From CAZUGA01 sp964619885 (GTDB lineage: Bacteria; Pseudomonadota; Gammaproteobacteria; Methylococcales; UBA1147): a DNA stretch of 64,000 nucleotides. Location: positions 62,001-126,000 of the forward strand of contig CAZUGA010000004.1 in NCBI GenBank assembly GCA_964619885.1. The letters run 5' to 3'. The notes below the pieces were generated by a model. That model was not told the origin of the DNA. It made no database searches and worked only from the letters and a program-made list of their open reading frames with translations. The position numbers were made by a program, and so were the translations under genes. Below, in pieces: positions 18,391 to 27,990 of this stretch; the stretch's first letter is position 1; each line of letters begins with the position of its first letter.

Positions 18391-19926
18391 ATGAAATTGG
18401 TGGAACGGGTGTGGTGTAAATCGATCGTGAATGATCGGTTTTGGCAGTTGATCGGTGGATTGACAGTGGTACGGTTCGCCTACATCGGCTTTGCGCCCGT
18501 GACGGCCCAAGAAGTTTATTATTGGTTGTACGCGCAAAATCTTGCGGTTTCCTATGTAGACCACCCTCCGATGATAGCTTATTCGATTTATCTCGGAACC
18601 TTTCTGTTCGGAGATACCGGATTCGGTATCAAATTCATGGCGGTTGTTTGGTCGTTGCTAACCAATGTTTTGCTTTATATCACTGCTTGCCGTGTTTTCG
18701 GAACCAAGGTGGATGCCGAATCCAAATCCATTGCTTTGCTGGCTGTCCTGATATACAACCTTACGCTGTTTTCGCATATTTTTGCGGTTATTCAACAACC
18801 GGATTCAGGTTTGCTGTTTTTCTGGCTGTCGGTTATTTATTTTATACAGGAAGTTCGAAATTCCGGTCAGAATCGAAATTTTATATTCGCCGGGGTTGCG
18901 CTTGGATTCGCACTATTGTGCAAGTATTCGGCAATTGCTATTGTTCCGGGACTATTTCTTGCACTCTTGCTTGATCGGAAACTGCGTCGCTCGATGTTGA
19001 CCGTATATCCTTATCTGGCCCTTCTAATCGCGTTTTTGGTATTTTCTCCGGTTCTCGCCTGGAACGCCAATAACGAATGGATTTCATTTAGAATGCAGTT
19101 TGGCCACAGAGCCACCAGTGCGTTGGGTGGAAACATATTTCATTACAAGTACATATTGCAGTTGCTTGGCACCCAATTGGCAATGCTAACGCCGCTGGTA
19201 TTCGTATTGCTCATAAAGACTTGCGTTACAATGATTCGCAATTGGCGCAAGAATAGCATCGTACAGCTTCATTTTTTGAGCGGTGCAGTTTTGATCGCCG
19301 GATTTACGTTAATCAGTGTGACCTCCAAAGTAAAAATGCATTGGCTATTGCCGGGGTATTTGGGGGTGATTGTTGCTATTGCGGTAATATTGAATCGCCC
19401 GGTATTCGAACCAAAAACCTGGTTTCGCAAAGGTGCTGTTTTTTCTTTGATTTTGATTGTCAGTGGGTATATTTTGTTTCTAGTGCCCGGTTTTCAAATT
19501 TTTCAAATTAACAGTTGGAGCGGGTGGCAGCGTTTCTCCGGTCAAGTGATTCAACTGCAGGAAAAATTGGGTGGTCAGGATAAGGTATTTATTTTCACAG
19601 ACTCGCACAAGACAGCGGCTTACGTGACTTTTTATGCGCCAGATCACCAACGCACTTACGCACAGAATATTATTGGCGGATTCGCCAAGCAATTGACCAA
19701 GTGGGGAGTACCAGATGCGCTGGATGGAATGAACGGGTTGTATATTTCGACGCGGCCCAAATTTACCGAAGCGGAAACATTTCTATTAGATGCTCACTTT
19801 GAAGAGGTTGAACAAATTGCAACGTTTTCCTATCCGTTATTGAGTGTCGGTGACAAGCCCACACGCGAAATTTATTGTTTTCTTGCAAAAAATTACCGAA
19901 AAACAAAACGAATAGGGTACCCTTAG
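18391..19926 (+). CDS. GT39 (ArnT/PMT-like) polyprenyl-phosphate sugar transferase
   Basis: Polytopic inner-membrane glycosyltransferase that moves a sugar from a polyprenyl-phosphate carrier to a periplasmic acceptor such as lipid A or a protein. Seen: 511 residues, about ten to twelve membrane segments, the first-loop acid in TAQEVYYWLYA and the string YVDHPPMIAY characteristic of PMT_2 bacterial members, then a soluble C-terminal region with a FTDSHKTAAYVTFY segment. The ATG at 18391 has GGGAG about eight bases upstream. With the PAP2, GT9 and GtrA genes nearby it suggests envelope glycan modification. Acceptor unknown. Confidence 0.85.
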   Translation: MKLVERVWCKSIVNDRFWQLIGGLTVVRFAYIGFAPVTAQEVYYWLYAQNLAVSYVDHPPMIAYSIYLGTFLFGDTGFGIKFMAVVWSLLTNVLLYITACRVFGTKVDAESKSIALLAVLIYNLTLFSHIFAVIQQPDSGLLFFWLSVIYFIQEVRNSGQNRNFIFAGVALGFALLCKYSAIAIVPGLFLALLLDRKLRRSMLTVYPYLALLIAFLVFSPVLAWNANNEWISFRMQFGHRATSALGGNIFHYKYILQLLGTQLAMLTPLVFVLLIKTCVTMIRNWRKNSIVQLHFLSGAVLIAGFTLISVTSKVKMHWLLPGYLGVIVAIAVILNRPVFEPKTWFRKGAVFSLILIVSGYILFLVPGFQIFQINSWSGWQRFSGQVIQLQEKLGGQDKVFIFTDSHKTAAYVTFYAPDHQRTYAQNIIGGFAKQLTKWGVPDALDGMNGLYISTRPKFTEAETFLLDAHFEEVEQIATFSYPLLSVGDKPTREIYCFLAKNYRKTKRIGYP

Positions 19927-19991
19927 TATTCCATTGTATTAGCCATTAATACTTTCGTTTTATTAAGCGCCATTTGAGAAGAAACTAGCAG

Positions 19992-20777
19992 ATGGCAACA
20001 AAGGTTGATTTAAACCAGAAGTTAAGTGTGTCTGATAATCGAATGAAACGGTGGCGTATAGGTCGTTTGGCCACATTCAATGGGCTCGCCGCATTGCTAT
20101 TGATGAGTTGGTTTTTCGATCCCAGTCATCTTTGGTGGTTGGCTGCCGATAAGGCCACGTTTTGGTTTTTCAACGATAGTTTAAGGTCTGGGTCGGATGC
20201 TTGGAGAATGTTGTGGGCCGTCACCAATCATCGCTTATTCGATTTGGTTTCCGCACTCGCGTTTGTCGGTGTGTTTGCGCTTTCAGCGCGGCGACTCGGG
20301 CCCAATAAGTGGGTTTGGCATATTTCTATATTAACTTTAACAATATTGGCTGCATTCATCGGGACCAGGATTGGCCATTTGCTGCCGGTTGAGCGGGCTA
20401 GTGGCTCAGTTGTTTTTGGGGATACTTATAGGTTAAGTGAATGGGCCAATTTTAAAACCAAAGATTTGGCTTATAGTACCTTTCCCGGTGATCACGGCAT
20501 GATCGCGTTCATAGCTGTGGCCTTTACCGTTCATTATCTCGATCGGCGTTATTGGTTTGCGTCGATTTTGGCGGCAGTTGTCATGACGTTACCTCGGATA
20601 GTTGGAGGAGCGCATTGGTTGTCCGATGAATTGATCGGTGCTGGATTTGTTGCACTGATCGTGGCCTCTTGGTTGTTTTGTACTCCGCTAGCCGAGTTTT
20701 TGCTTTGCAGGATAGAACGATTCTGGCTAGGATTCTTCGCCGCGATCGGTAGAAAAATTGACGGTTCTACTCCGTGA
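19992..20777 (+). CDS. PAP2-family membrane phosphatase
   Basis: Probable lipid phosphatase or phosphotransferase acting on lipid A or undecaprenyl pyrophosphate at the periplasmic face. Seen: 261 residues, about six membrane segments, the C2-like motif FPGDHGM (around 160) and the C3 motif RIVGGAHWLSDE (around 195-206) with the catalytic histidine and aspartate. The first motif is divergent (RIGHLLPVERAS). The upstream glycosyltransferase ends 65 bases earlier in the same direction, so the two may form an operon for lipid A or O-chain tailoring. Confidence 0.82.
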   Translation: MATKVDLNQKLSVSDNRMKRWRIGRLATFNGLAALLLMSWFFDPSHLWWLAADKATFWFFNDSLRSGSDAWRMLWAVTNHRLFDLVSALAFVGVFALSARRLGPNKWVWHISILTLTILAAFIGTRIGHLLPVERASGSVVFGDTYRLSEWANFKTKDLAYSTFPGDHGMIAFIAVAFTVHYLDRRYWFASILAAVVMTLPRIVGGAHWLSDELIGAGFVALIVASWLFCTPLAEFLLCRIERFWLGFFAAIGRKIDGSTP

Positions 20778-21115
20778 AGAGCAACATATCTTGAGCTAGG
20801 TGCCAGATGCGCTAGCCGGGTTTTAATGATGTATACTGCTCTAAGAATTTTTTGATGCCGCCGGTCTAGCCGCGAATTCTGAAGTTTAATGTTATGTCCG
20901 CTGGGTATGGCGTATAGCTTTGGCGGTTAAGGTTGGTTTGATTTAGGAAGGCTATGGCGGATACCGACTATTTGTGTTTGTAACGTGGCGGTTTCTGCTT
21001 ATATAGCGAGTTGATGACAGAAAGATTAAGCGAATCAATGATTCGATATGGTTTCGTGATTCGGCGCGTGTGATTGATGCGCGGTACCTATTAGCGTAAT
21101 TCCCGGGTGAACAAG
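20778..21115. other. Intergenic leader region of thiC
   Basis: About 340 bases upstream of thiC. I looked for the conserved TPP riboswitch strings (CTGAGA and ACCTGATCTGGATAATGCCAGCG) and found neither. A TATACT element near 20832 could be a -10 box. No gene is supported. Confidence 0.5.
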
Positions 21116-22987
21116 ATGAGTGCTATCCCAGAAGATTTAACCAAAAACACGATCGGAAAATCGGTAGAAATCCAGCCATTTCCAGCATCGGAAAAAATAT
21201 ATTTATGCGGAAGTGATTCAAGCATTCGTGTGCCGATGCGCAGGATTAGCCTTTCTGATACGCATACCAGTTCAGGGGTAGAGAAGAATAGTCCGGTGTT
21301 TGTCTATGACACTTCGGGTGCCTATACCGACCCAAATATTGAAACCGACCTGTTGACGGGTTTAACCGCGATGCGTGCTGCCTGGATAGATAAACGCAGG
21401 GATACCGAACTGCTCGATGGACCATCATCCCAATACGGGGCAGAAAGGTTGACTGACGCTGGTCTCGCGCATTTGCGGTTTGACCATATTAGAAAACCGC
21501 GGCGGGCTAAACCAGGTGCCAATGTTTCGCAGATGCATTATGCCAGGAACGGCATAATTACACCGGAAATGGAATTCATAGCAATTCGCGAGAATCAGAA
21601 TCGGCAACAAATGGCGGATTTGTGTAAGGGGCAGCACTTCGGACAATCGTTCGGTGCGTCAATTCCTATTGAAATTACGCCCGAATTTGTTCGCGAAGAG
21701 GTGGCGCGTGGACGCGCCATTATCCCGGCCAATATCAATCATCCTGAATCGGAACCGATGATTATAGGGCGTAATTTTCTAGTCAAAATTAACGGGAATT
21801 TGGGCAATTCCGCGGTAACCTCCTCGATTGAAGAAGAGGTAGAGAAAATGCTGTGGGCGATTCGTTGGGGTTCCGATACAGTGATGGATTTATCCACCGG
21901 GAAGAACATCCACGAAACTCGGGAATGGATTATCCGAAATTCCCCAGTGCCGATCGGCACAGTGCCGATTTATCAGGCTTTGGAAAAAGTATTCGGTAAG
22001 GCAGAAGAACTGACTTGGGAGGTTTTCCGAGATACCCTGATCGAGCAGGCCGAGCAAGGCGTGGATTATTTTACCATTCATGCCGGTGTAAGATTGCAGC
22101 ACGTGCCTTTGACCGCAAACCGGCTGACCGGCATTGTCTCACGCGGCGGTTCGATTATGGCCAAATGGTGCTTAGCACACCATAAGGAAAGCTTTTTATA
22201 CACGCATTTTGAGGGTATCTGCGAGATTATGAAAGCGTACGATGTTTCATTTTCGCTGGGCGATGGTTTAAGACCGGGTTCGATCGCGGATGCCAATGAT
22301 GCCGCACAATTTGCCGAATTGGAAACCTTGGGTGAATTGACACAAATTGCCTGGAAACATGATGTTCAGACCATGATAGAAGGCCCTGGCCATGTCCCGC
22401 TGCATATGGTCAAGGAAAACATGGATAAGCAATTGCATGATTGCTTTGAGGCTCCGTTTTACACATTGGGACCGCTAACCACAGATATCGCCCCAGGTTA
22501 TGACCACATTACATCGGCAATAGGTGCCGCCAATATTGGCTGGTATGGTTGTGCGATGCTGTGCTATGTAACGCCCAAAGAGCATCTGGGGCTTCCAGAT
22601 AAGCAGGATGTGCGGGACGGGATAGTAACTTACAAAATAGCCGCGCATGCTGCAGATTTGGCGAAAGGCTATCCGGGCGCACAAGCCCGAGACAACGCGA
22701 TGTCTAAAGCGCGGTTCGAATTTCGCTGGGAGGATCAATTCAATCTGGGGCTCGACCCGGAAAGGGCTCGAGAATTCCACGATCAAACCTTGCCCAAGGA
22801 ATCCGCCAAGGTTGCCCATTTTTGTTCCATGTGCGGGCCACATTTTTGTTCGATGAAAATAAGCCAGGATGTTAGAGATTACGCGCAGGGGAAGGGCTTG
22901 GCTGAGTCCGATGCGTTGGTCGCCGGGATGGATGAAAAGTCACAACAATTCCGCGAAGAAGGCGGTGATATTTACCATAAGATTTGA
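21116..22987 (+). CDS. thiC: Phosphomethylpyrimidine synthase ThiC
   Basis: Radical SAM enzyme that converts aminoimidazole ribotide to HMP-phosphate in thiamine synthesis. Seen: 623 residues; long identities with E. coli ThiC such as MHYARNGIITPEMEFIAIRE, AIIPANINHPESEPMIIGRN, and the C-terminal cluster ligands CSMCGPHFC (about 569-577), which bind the [4Fe-4S] cluster. The ATG at 21116 has GGGTGA six bases upstream; a GTG three codons earlier is also possible. It stands alone without other thi genes and without a recognisable THI-element. Confidence 0.98.
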   Translation: MSAIPEDLTKNTIGKSVEIQPFPASEKIYLCGSDSSIRVPMRRISLSDTHTSSGVEKNSPVFVYDTSGAYTDPNIETDLLTGLTAMRAAWIDKRRDTELLDGPSSQYGAERLTDAGLAHLRFDHIRKPRRAKPGANVSQMHYARNGIITPEMEFIAIRENQNRQQMADLCKGQHFGQSFGASIPIEITPEFVREEVARGRAIIPANINHPESEPMIIGRNFLVKINGNLGNSAVTSSIEEEVEKMLWAIRWGSDTVMDLSTGKNIHETREWIIRNSPVPIGTVPIYQALEKVFGKAEELTWEVFRDTLIEQAEQGVDYFTIHAGVRLQHVPLTANRLTGIVSRGGSIMAKWCLAHHKESFLYTHFEGICEIMKAYDVSFSLGDGLRPGSIADANDAAQFAELETLGELTQIAWKHDVQTMIEGPGHVPLHMVKENMDKQLHDCFEAPFYTLGPLTTDIAPGYDHITSAIGAANIGWYGCAMLCYVTPKEHLGLPDKQDVRDGIVTYKIAAHAADLAKGYPGAQARDNAMSKARFEFRWEDQFNLGLDPERAREFHDQTLPKESAKVAHFCSMCGPHFCSMKISQDVRDYAQGKGLAESDALVAGMDEKSQQFREEGGDIYHKI

Positions 22988-23109
22988 TTTATTAACGGAG
23001 TATCGAACGCGGCTCGAATTCCTCACGATTGAATAGAGTCAAATAACAATTTAAGATCAGGCATCAAATTTTAGCCAAAATATCTTTTTTGGCGTTACGG
23101 ATTAGTTAG

Positions 23110-24327
23110 ATGAAATTAAGCGTGCAGCGCGCCATTGACCGCATTATCGGTACGGTCATCTGCAAGTTATTTTCTGTTTTACCACAGCGGTCCAAAACCG
23201 TTGCGGACGAACAAGAACCACAAACTATATTGATTATCCTGTTGTCGGAGATGGGTAGCTTGGTATTGGCCCATCCTATGTTTATGCGGCTAAAAAGCAA
23301 GTATCCAAATGCCTCGATTCATGTGCTTTTGTTCGAAAAAAATAGAGAAATTTTGGATATTCTGGGCGTCGTGCCAGAGCAAAACGTTTTGACCATTAAC
23401 GAGGATTCTTTGGGCCGGTTTGCACTGGATATTTTTCGAGCGGTTGTTTCGATGCGCAGACTTAGAATCGATACGGTTATTGATTGCGAGCTTTTTGCCA
23501 GGGTCAGCAGCATTTTGTCTTTTCTTTCGGGCGCTTCCCGCCGGGCTGGTTTTTACCCCTACACCCAGGAGGGTCTATATCGTGGTAGCTTTATCAACTG
23601 CCCCGTCATGTACAATCCTTACCAACATATATCACACCAGTTTGTTAATTTGGTTGAATCATTACAATCCAAAACTTGGCCGGTCGGTAAAAGATTAGTG
23701 AATGAATCGATCGATCGAGTTCCGCAGGTTATATTGGAACCGCAAGAAGTTGACGCGATTAGCCAACGGCTTAAACAAGACTTTCCGGTTTGTGCGAGTA
23801 AAAAGTTAATACTCATTTATCCTAGTGGGGGTATCTTGCCGATTCGGGCGTGGCCTCTTGAGCAATATGGACAGTTGGTAAAGGCATTGATTGATGATGG
23901 CTATGTGGTTGGCATTATCGGGGTGCCCAACGATAAGCCATTGGCCGATAAACTGGCTGCTCAGATTGAAAATGATCCAAATTTTATTGACTTAACGGGT
24001 TACACCAAGTCGATCAAAGAACTTCTGATGCTTTTTCACTTGGCGTCTATGTTGGTGACCAACGATGGTGGTCCTGGACAGTTTGCTGCGTTAACACCCA
24101 TACCGACTATTATTTTTTTCGGGCCAGAGACGCCGAAGCTTTATGGGTCTCTATCAAATAACGTATTTTTTTTCTATTTGTCGTATTCTTGTTCGCCCTG
24201 TCTGACCTCGTACAATCACCGAAATTCACCTTGTGACGGCGATAATCAATGTTTGAAACAAATCGATTCGGATCAGGTGTACACCAAGGCGCAAGAAATG
24301 TTAGCAGCATCATCGACGACGACCTAG
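23110..24327 (+). CDS. Glycosyltransferase family 9 (heptosyltransferase-like)
   Basis: Cytoplasmic GT-B transferase of the ADP-heptose:LPS heptosyltransferase family. Seen: 405 residues; the N-terminal beta-strand ILIILLSEMGSLVLAHPMF near 40-58, a second Rossmann domain with LILIYPSGGILPIRAWPLE (around 233) and the donor-site TNDGGPGQFAA (around 317), a variant of the usual NDSGxxHxAA. The conserved His of that motif is replaced by Gln, so donor or activity may differ. The C-terminus is Cys-rich (YSCSPCLTSY, CDGDNQC), a pattern seen in GT9 members. GtrA follows 20 bases later. Confidence 0.85.
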   Translation: MKLSVQRAIDRIIGTVICKLFSVLPQRSKTVADEQEPQTILIILLSEMGSLVLAHPMFMRLKSKYPNASIHVLLFEKNREILDILGVVPEQNVLTINEDSLGRFALDIFRAVVSMRRLRIDTVIDCELFARVSSILSFLSGASRRAGFYPYTQEGLYRGSFINCPVMYNPYQHISHQFVNLVESLQSKTWPVGKRLVNESIDRVPQVILEPQEVDAISQRLKQDFPVCASKKLILIYPSGGILPIRAWPLEQYGQLVKALIDDGYVVGIIGVPNDKPLADKLAAQIENDPNFIDLTGYTKSIKELLMLFHLASMLVTNDGGPGQFAALTPIPTIIFFGPETPKLYGSLSNNVFFFYLSYSCSPCLTSYNHRNSPCDGDNQCLKQIDSDQVYTKAQEMLAASSTTT

Positions 24328-24347
24328 TCATTGGAAAGGATATTGTT

Positions 24348-24815
24348 TTGAACCAAGTTAATACAGTAATGCAGAAACCGATAGTGCAGTGGGTGCTCAA
24401 CAATCGTTTTGTGAAATTCGGTTCGGTTGGGTTGTCTGGTACGGTAGTCAATTTGTTCGTATTATTTGTCGGCCAAGAATATTTGTTCAAAAGTGTAGAA
24501 TCCGATGATTTTCGTTTGACCGTGTCGTTGGCATTAGCCATTTTCTGCGCGACGATCAACAATTTTATCTGGAACCGAATCTGGACTTGGTCGGATAGAA
24601 AGGATGATATTGACCGGCATTTTTTTGTCCAGTTGGGACAGTATTTTATTGCTTGTTGGGTGGCTATCGCGTTGCAATTCGTGATTACTACGGCTATGGC
24701 CGGTTATGTTCACTATATGACCGCGAGCCTTGTGGCTATTGTGCTATCTTCGGTGGTTAATTTTTTTCTAAACGACGCTTGGACGTTCAAGATCGGAGCC
24801 GGAGCGGAGCGGTAG
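24348..24815 (+). CDS. GtrA family membrane protein
   Basis: Small four-helix inner-membrane protein; relatives are thought to flip polyprenyl-phosphate sugars for O-antigen glucosylation or teichoic acid decoration. Seen: FVKFGSVGLSGTVVNL near the N-terminus, NNFIWNRIWTWSD in the middle and VVNFFLNDAWTF at the end, all standard for the family. The start is placed at TTG 24348 because AAAGGA lies seven bases upstream and overlap with the GT9 gene is avoided; ATG 24369 and an upstream ATG at 24249 are alternatives. It is probably co-transcribed with the GT9 gene. Confidence 0.82.
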   Translation: MNQVNTVMQKPIVQWVLNNRFVKFGSVGLSGTVVNLFVLFVGQEYLFKSVESDDFRLTVSLALAIFCATINNFIWNRIWTWSDRKDDIDRHFFVQLGQYFIACWVAIALQFVITTAMAGYVHYMTASLVAIVLSSVVNFFLNDAWTFKIGAGAER

Positions 24816-24851
24816 GTTATTTTATATCTGTAATTATCTACAGTTTACCTG

Positions 24852-27728
24852 TTACAGCGAAATTAGGACTCGAATGGCATCCATTCGCACATAGCCGGAA
24901 TCGATAACCCGGTTAAGTGCGTCCAATTGATTTTGAAGGAAATCTATTTCATCTGCACGGACAATGGGGTTGATGCGATGCAGTGCTTGCAATCGGTTGA
25001 TTTCGTATTGTAGGGTCCGATTCGCCTGTTGGTGAGATTTCTTCAATATATCTTCGGATTGAGCGGTCGCCAGCGAATCGGTGTGTGCAATCAATGTTTT
25101 GATTTCGTGTTGTTTTGACTGCAATATTTTATTGGCTGTTTTCGCATCGACTAGTATCCGAGACGCATTGATTTTATCTTGATGAATATCACTGCGGTCA
25201 CAGCAATTTTCATCAATGACCAAGCGTAATGTTGTCGGTGCCAGGTAGCGCTCAGTTTGCAGTTCGTCTATCTTTGCTATTTCGACCACATATATGCATT
25301 CGAGCAATAATATCCCGGATTGTAGATTCGATAATTCGACTCCGGACAAAGCGGTATTGCCGGTTTCCTGTGATACAATCAATTCCATAGCCCCGGTAAC
25401 CATGGGGTGTTCCCAACTTAAATATTCAAAGTCCTCTTTGGCGAGTGCGGTTTGGCGGTCGAAAGTTACTGTTATGCCATCGTCTGGTAGCCGCGGGAAC
25501 GGGGCTAACATATGGTTGCCAGGGCGAACGATCAGGCAAGCTTCGTCATACGCTTCGCTTTCGACGCCGTAATTATCGAAAATTGTTTCCATATAGCGTG
25601 GTAACGTAACGTCTTTATCCAGCATTTGAGCTTTTTGCTTGAGTTTGTTTGCCAGCTCGGGTCGGCATGAATTGTATTCCAACAGGCGGTCGCGGCCATT
25701 TTGCAATGCTTGATTCATGCGGTGATGGAATTGCTGGGTTGTATCGATCAATTCGTTCAATGTTTCGTAGTCGCCGCTAATGGCTTTCCGCAATTCGTTT
25801 TCGACCTCAGTAAAAACAGTTTGCCCCGCCGCGCAGTGCTTTTCGAACGCATTCAGACCCAGGTGGTACCAATGAAATAAAATGGTTTGTGCTCCGGGTT
25901 CAAGATACGGAACATGTACCTGCACGGTATCCGTTTGTCCAATCCGATCCAGACGACCTATGCGTTGTTGTAACAAGTCTGGATTGAGTGGTAAATCGAA
26001 TAAAATCAGGTGGTGGGCAAACTGAAAATTGCGTCCTTCGCTTCCAATTTCCGAGCAAATCAATATTTGGCAGCCGGTTTCCAAATTAGCAAAGTATGCC
26101 GCTGCTCGATCCCGCTCCACGATACTCATTTGTTCGTGGAAAACAGCGGCATTTATACCCCATTTCGTCTTTAGAGTTTCCGCAAGATCTACCACTGTAT
26201 TGGCGTTGATAGCTATCAGAAGAACTTTGCTTGGTCTAAACTGGTGTAGTTTGTCCTTCAGCCAAACAATTCTTGGGTCAATATCTGTCCATCTTGCGGA
26301 ATCTTGCGGTGTCTGCGATTGATAGATTATTTCAGGTGATATTAAAATCTCCGGCTCCCGTTTTTCGTTGTTGGAGATAGTTGTGTATTCAATTGGGCAC
26401 TGCATTGCATAGCCGGTCACCCTTCTTTGCGGAAAGCCTTTGATTGTCGCCCTAGTGTTGCGAAATAATACTCGTCCGGTTCCGTGCCGATCCAACAAAT
26501 GATCTATCAATTCCTGCCTGGCTTCCTGAAAATCAATCTGCTTGTGGTCCGTCTGGGCCAAGATGTCGAGTAAAGATTGGTTGTCGCCTTCTTTAATAGA
26601 ATTGGCCAGCAATTTTTGGCTCTCCGCATCGAGTGGTCGATCGGATAACAACGCGCTTATTGCATCGGCGACCGGTTTGTAAGCCCTTTCTTCATTAATG
26701 AATGCGTCGAAATTGTTAAATCGCATCGGATCCAAAAGCCGTAGGCGGGCAAAATGACCATCTTTTCCCAACTGTTCGGGGGTTGCGGTAATCAGCAGTA
26801 ATCCATTGGTTATTGCCGCGAGTTGTTCAACGATAAGGTATTCGGAGTTGCAACCGTGAGGCGACCATTCCAAATGATGCGCTTCATCGACTACTGCTAG
26901 ACTCCAAGTGGCGTCTAGCGCTTGCTCTATTCGATTGGGATTTGCCGTCAGGAAGTCCAGGCTACACAAAACAAGTTGTTCCGAAAGGAATGGGTTGTCG
27001 TGACCGCTACTTTCTTCGATCGCGGTGCATCGAGATTCATCGAATATGCTGAAATGCAAATTAAAACGGCGCAACATTTCGACGAACCATTGATTGACTA
27101 GGCTTTGCGGTACTGTAATCAATACCCGTTGTGCGCGCTCTGTAATTAATTGAAAGTGGATGATCAAGCCGGCTTCTATGGTTTTTCCAAGTCCCACCTC
27201 ATCGGCCAGAAGCACGCGTGGCGCATAACGGTTACCCACTTCGTGGGCGATATAAAGTTGATGAGGAATCAGGCTGGTGCGGCAACCATTCAACCCTCGC
27301 AATTCAGATTGCCATAGTTGGTGTTGAAATAGATGGGTCTGATAACGAAGTTCGAACCACTTGTCTGGGTCAACCTGACCGTTGAATAGACGTTGTATCG
27401 GCCCGGTCAACTGGATGAAATTATCCAATTGTGATTCTTGTAATTCGATTGATTCTCCGTCTTCGTTCAGGCCGATATAGGTGAGCAATCCGTCATTTTG
27501 TAGCCAGTCCTCAATGGTTAATTTAAGACCGTCCTGGTTCTTAATTGTGTCGCCAACGGAAAATTTAACCCGGGTTAATTGAGCTGATTGCTTGGAGTAA
27601 GTGCGAGTATCGCCGGTCGCCAAAAAAACCAGAGTTACGGTACGGTGATCGCTACCTAGAACGGTACCCAATCCTAGTTGAGATTCTGCGTCGTTAATCC
27701 AGCGTTGACCGGGAACGAAATCCACCAC
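24852..27728 (-). CDS. rapA: RNA polymerase-associated protein RapA (SWI2/SNF2 ATPase)
   Basis: Binds RNA polymerase and promotes its recycling after transcription. Seen: 958 residues (E. coli 968); N-terminal Tudor-like modules with FVPGQRWINDAE at the start and GLGTVL, helicase motif I LADEVGLGKTIEAG near 175-188, motif II VVDEAHHLEW near 280, the C-terminal lobe with motifs V/VI (GSEGRNFQFAHH and QQRIGRLDRIGQ around 590-625), and a C-terminal domain. The start is GTG at 27728, with AAGGG about nine bases upstream and an in-frame stop three codons earlier. It is divergent from recQ. Confidence 0.97.
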   Translation of the reverse strand: MVDFVPGQRWINDAESQLGLGTVLGSDHRTVTLVFLATGDTRTYSKQSAQLTRVKFSVGDTIKNQDGLKLTIEDWLQNDGLLTYIGLNEDGESIELQESQLDNFIQLTGPIQRLFNGQVDPDKWFELRYQTHLFQHQLWQSELRGLNGCRTSLIPHQLYIAHEVGNRYAPRVLLADEVGLGKTIEAGLIIHFQLITERAQRVLITVPQSLVNQWFVEMLRRFNLHFSIFDESRCTAIEESSGHDNPFLSEQLVLCSLDFLTANPNRIEQALDATWSLAVVDEAHHLEWSPHGCNSEYLIVEQLAAITNGLLLITATPEQLGKDGHFARLRLLDPMRFNNFDAFINEERAYKPVADAISALLSDRPLDAESQKLLANSIKEGDNQSLLDILAQTDHKQIDFQEARQELIDHLLDRHGTGRVLFRNTRATIKGFPQRRVTGYAMQCPIEYTTISNNEKREPEILISPEIIYQSQTPQDSARWTDIDPRIVWLKDKLHQFRPSKVLLIAINANTVVDLAETLKTKWGINAAVFHEQMSIVERDRAAAYFANLETGCQILICSEIGSEGRNFQFAHHLILFDLPLNPDLLQQRIGRLDRIGQTDTVQVHVPYLEPGAQTILFHWYHLGLNAFEKHCAAGQTVFTEVENELRKAISGDYETLNELIDTTQQFHHRMNQALQNGRDRLLEYNSCRPELANKLKQKAQMLDKDVTLPRYMETIFDNYGVESEAYDEACLIVRPGNHMLAPFPRLPDDGITVTFDRQTALAKEDFEYLSWEHPMVTGAMELIVSQETGNTALSGVELSNLQSGILLLECIYVVEIAKIDELQTERYLAPTTLRLVIDENCCDRSDIHQDKINASRILVDAKTANKILQSKQHEIKTLIAHTDSLATAQSEDILKKSHQQANRTLQYEINRLQALHRINPIVRADEIDFLQNQLDALNRVIDSGYVRMDAIRVLISL

Positions 27729-27990
27729 AATAATTTACCCTTGCCGTTAAAATAGGGCGCTAGTTTAGTGAAACAATCGAGAATTACTAGTTTAACGTGA
27801 ATACTTTTGCTGCGTTAATTATCAAATTAAAAGGCCGATAAGGCCGTCAGTTATTGGCAGCGATGGATATCTTGGATAAAGGTAGCTTAGCTTTGTTTAA
27901 AATTGATTGGCAATTTGGCAACTGTTCCTATAATGGCTGCATTGGATTAATGGTAATCGTTAGGAACGGGTCAAGCCCCGGGAGAATCAA

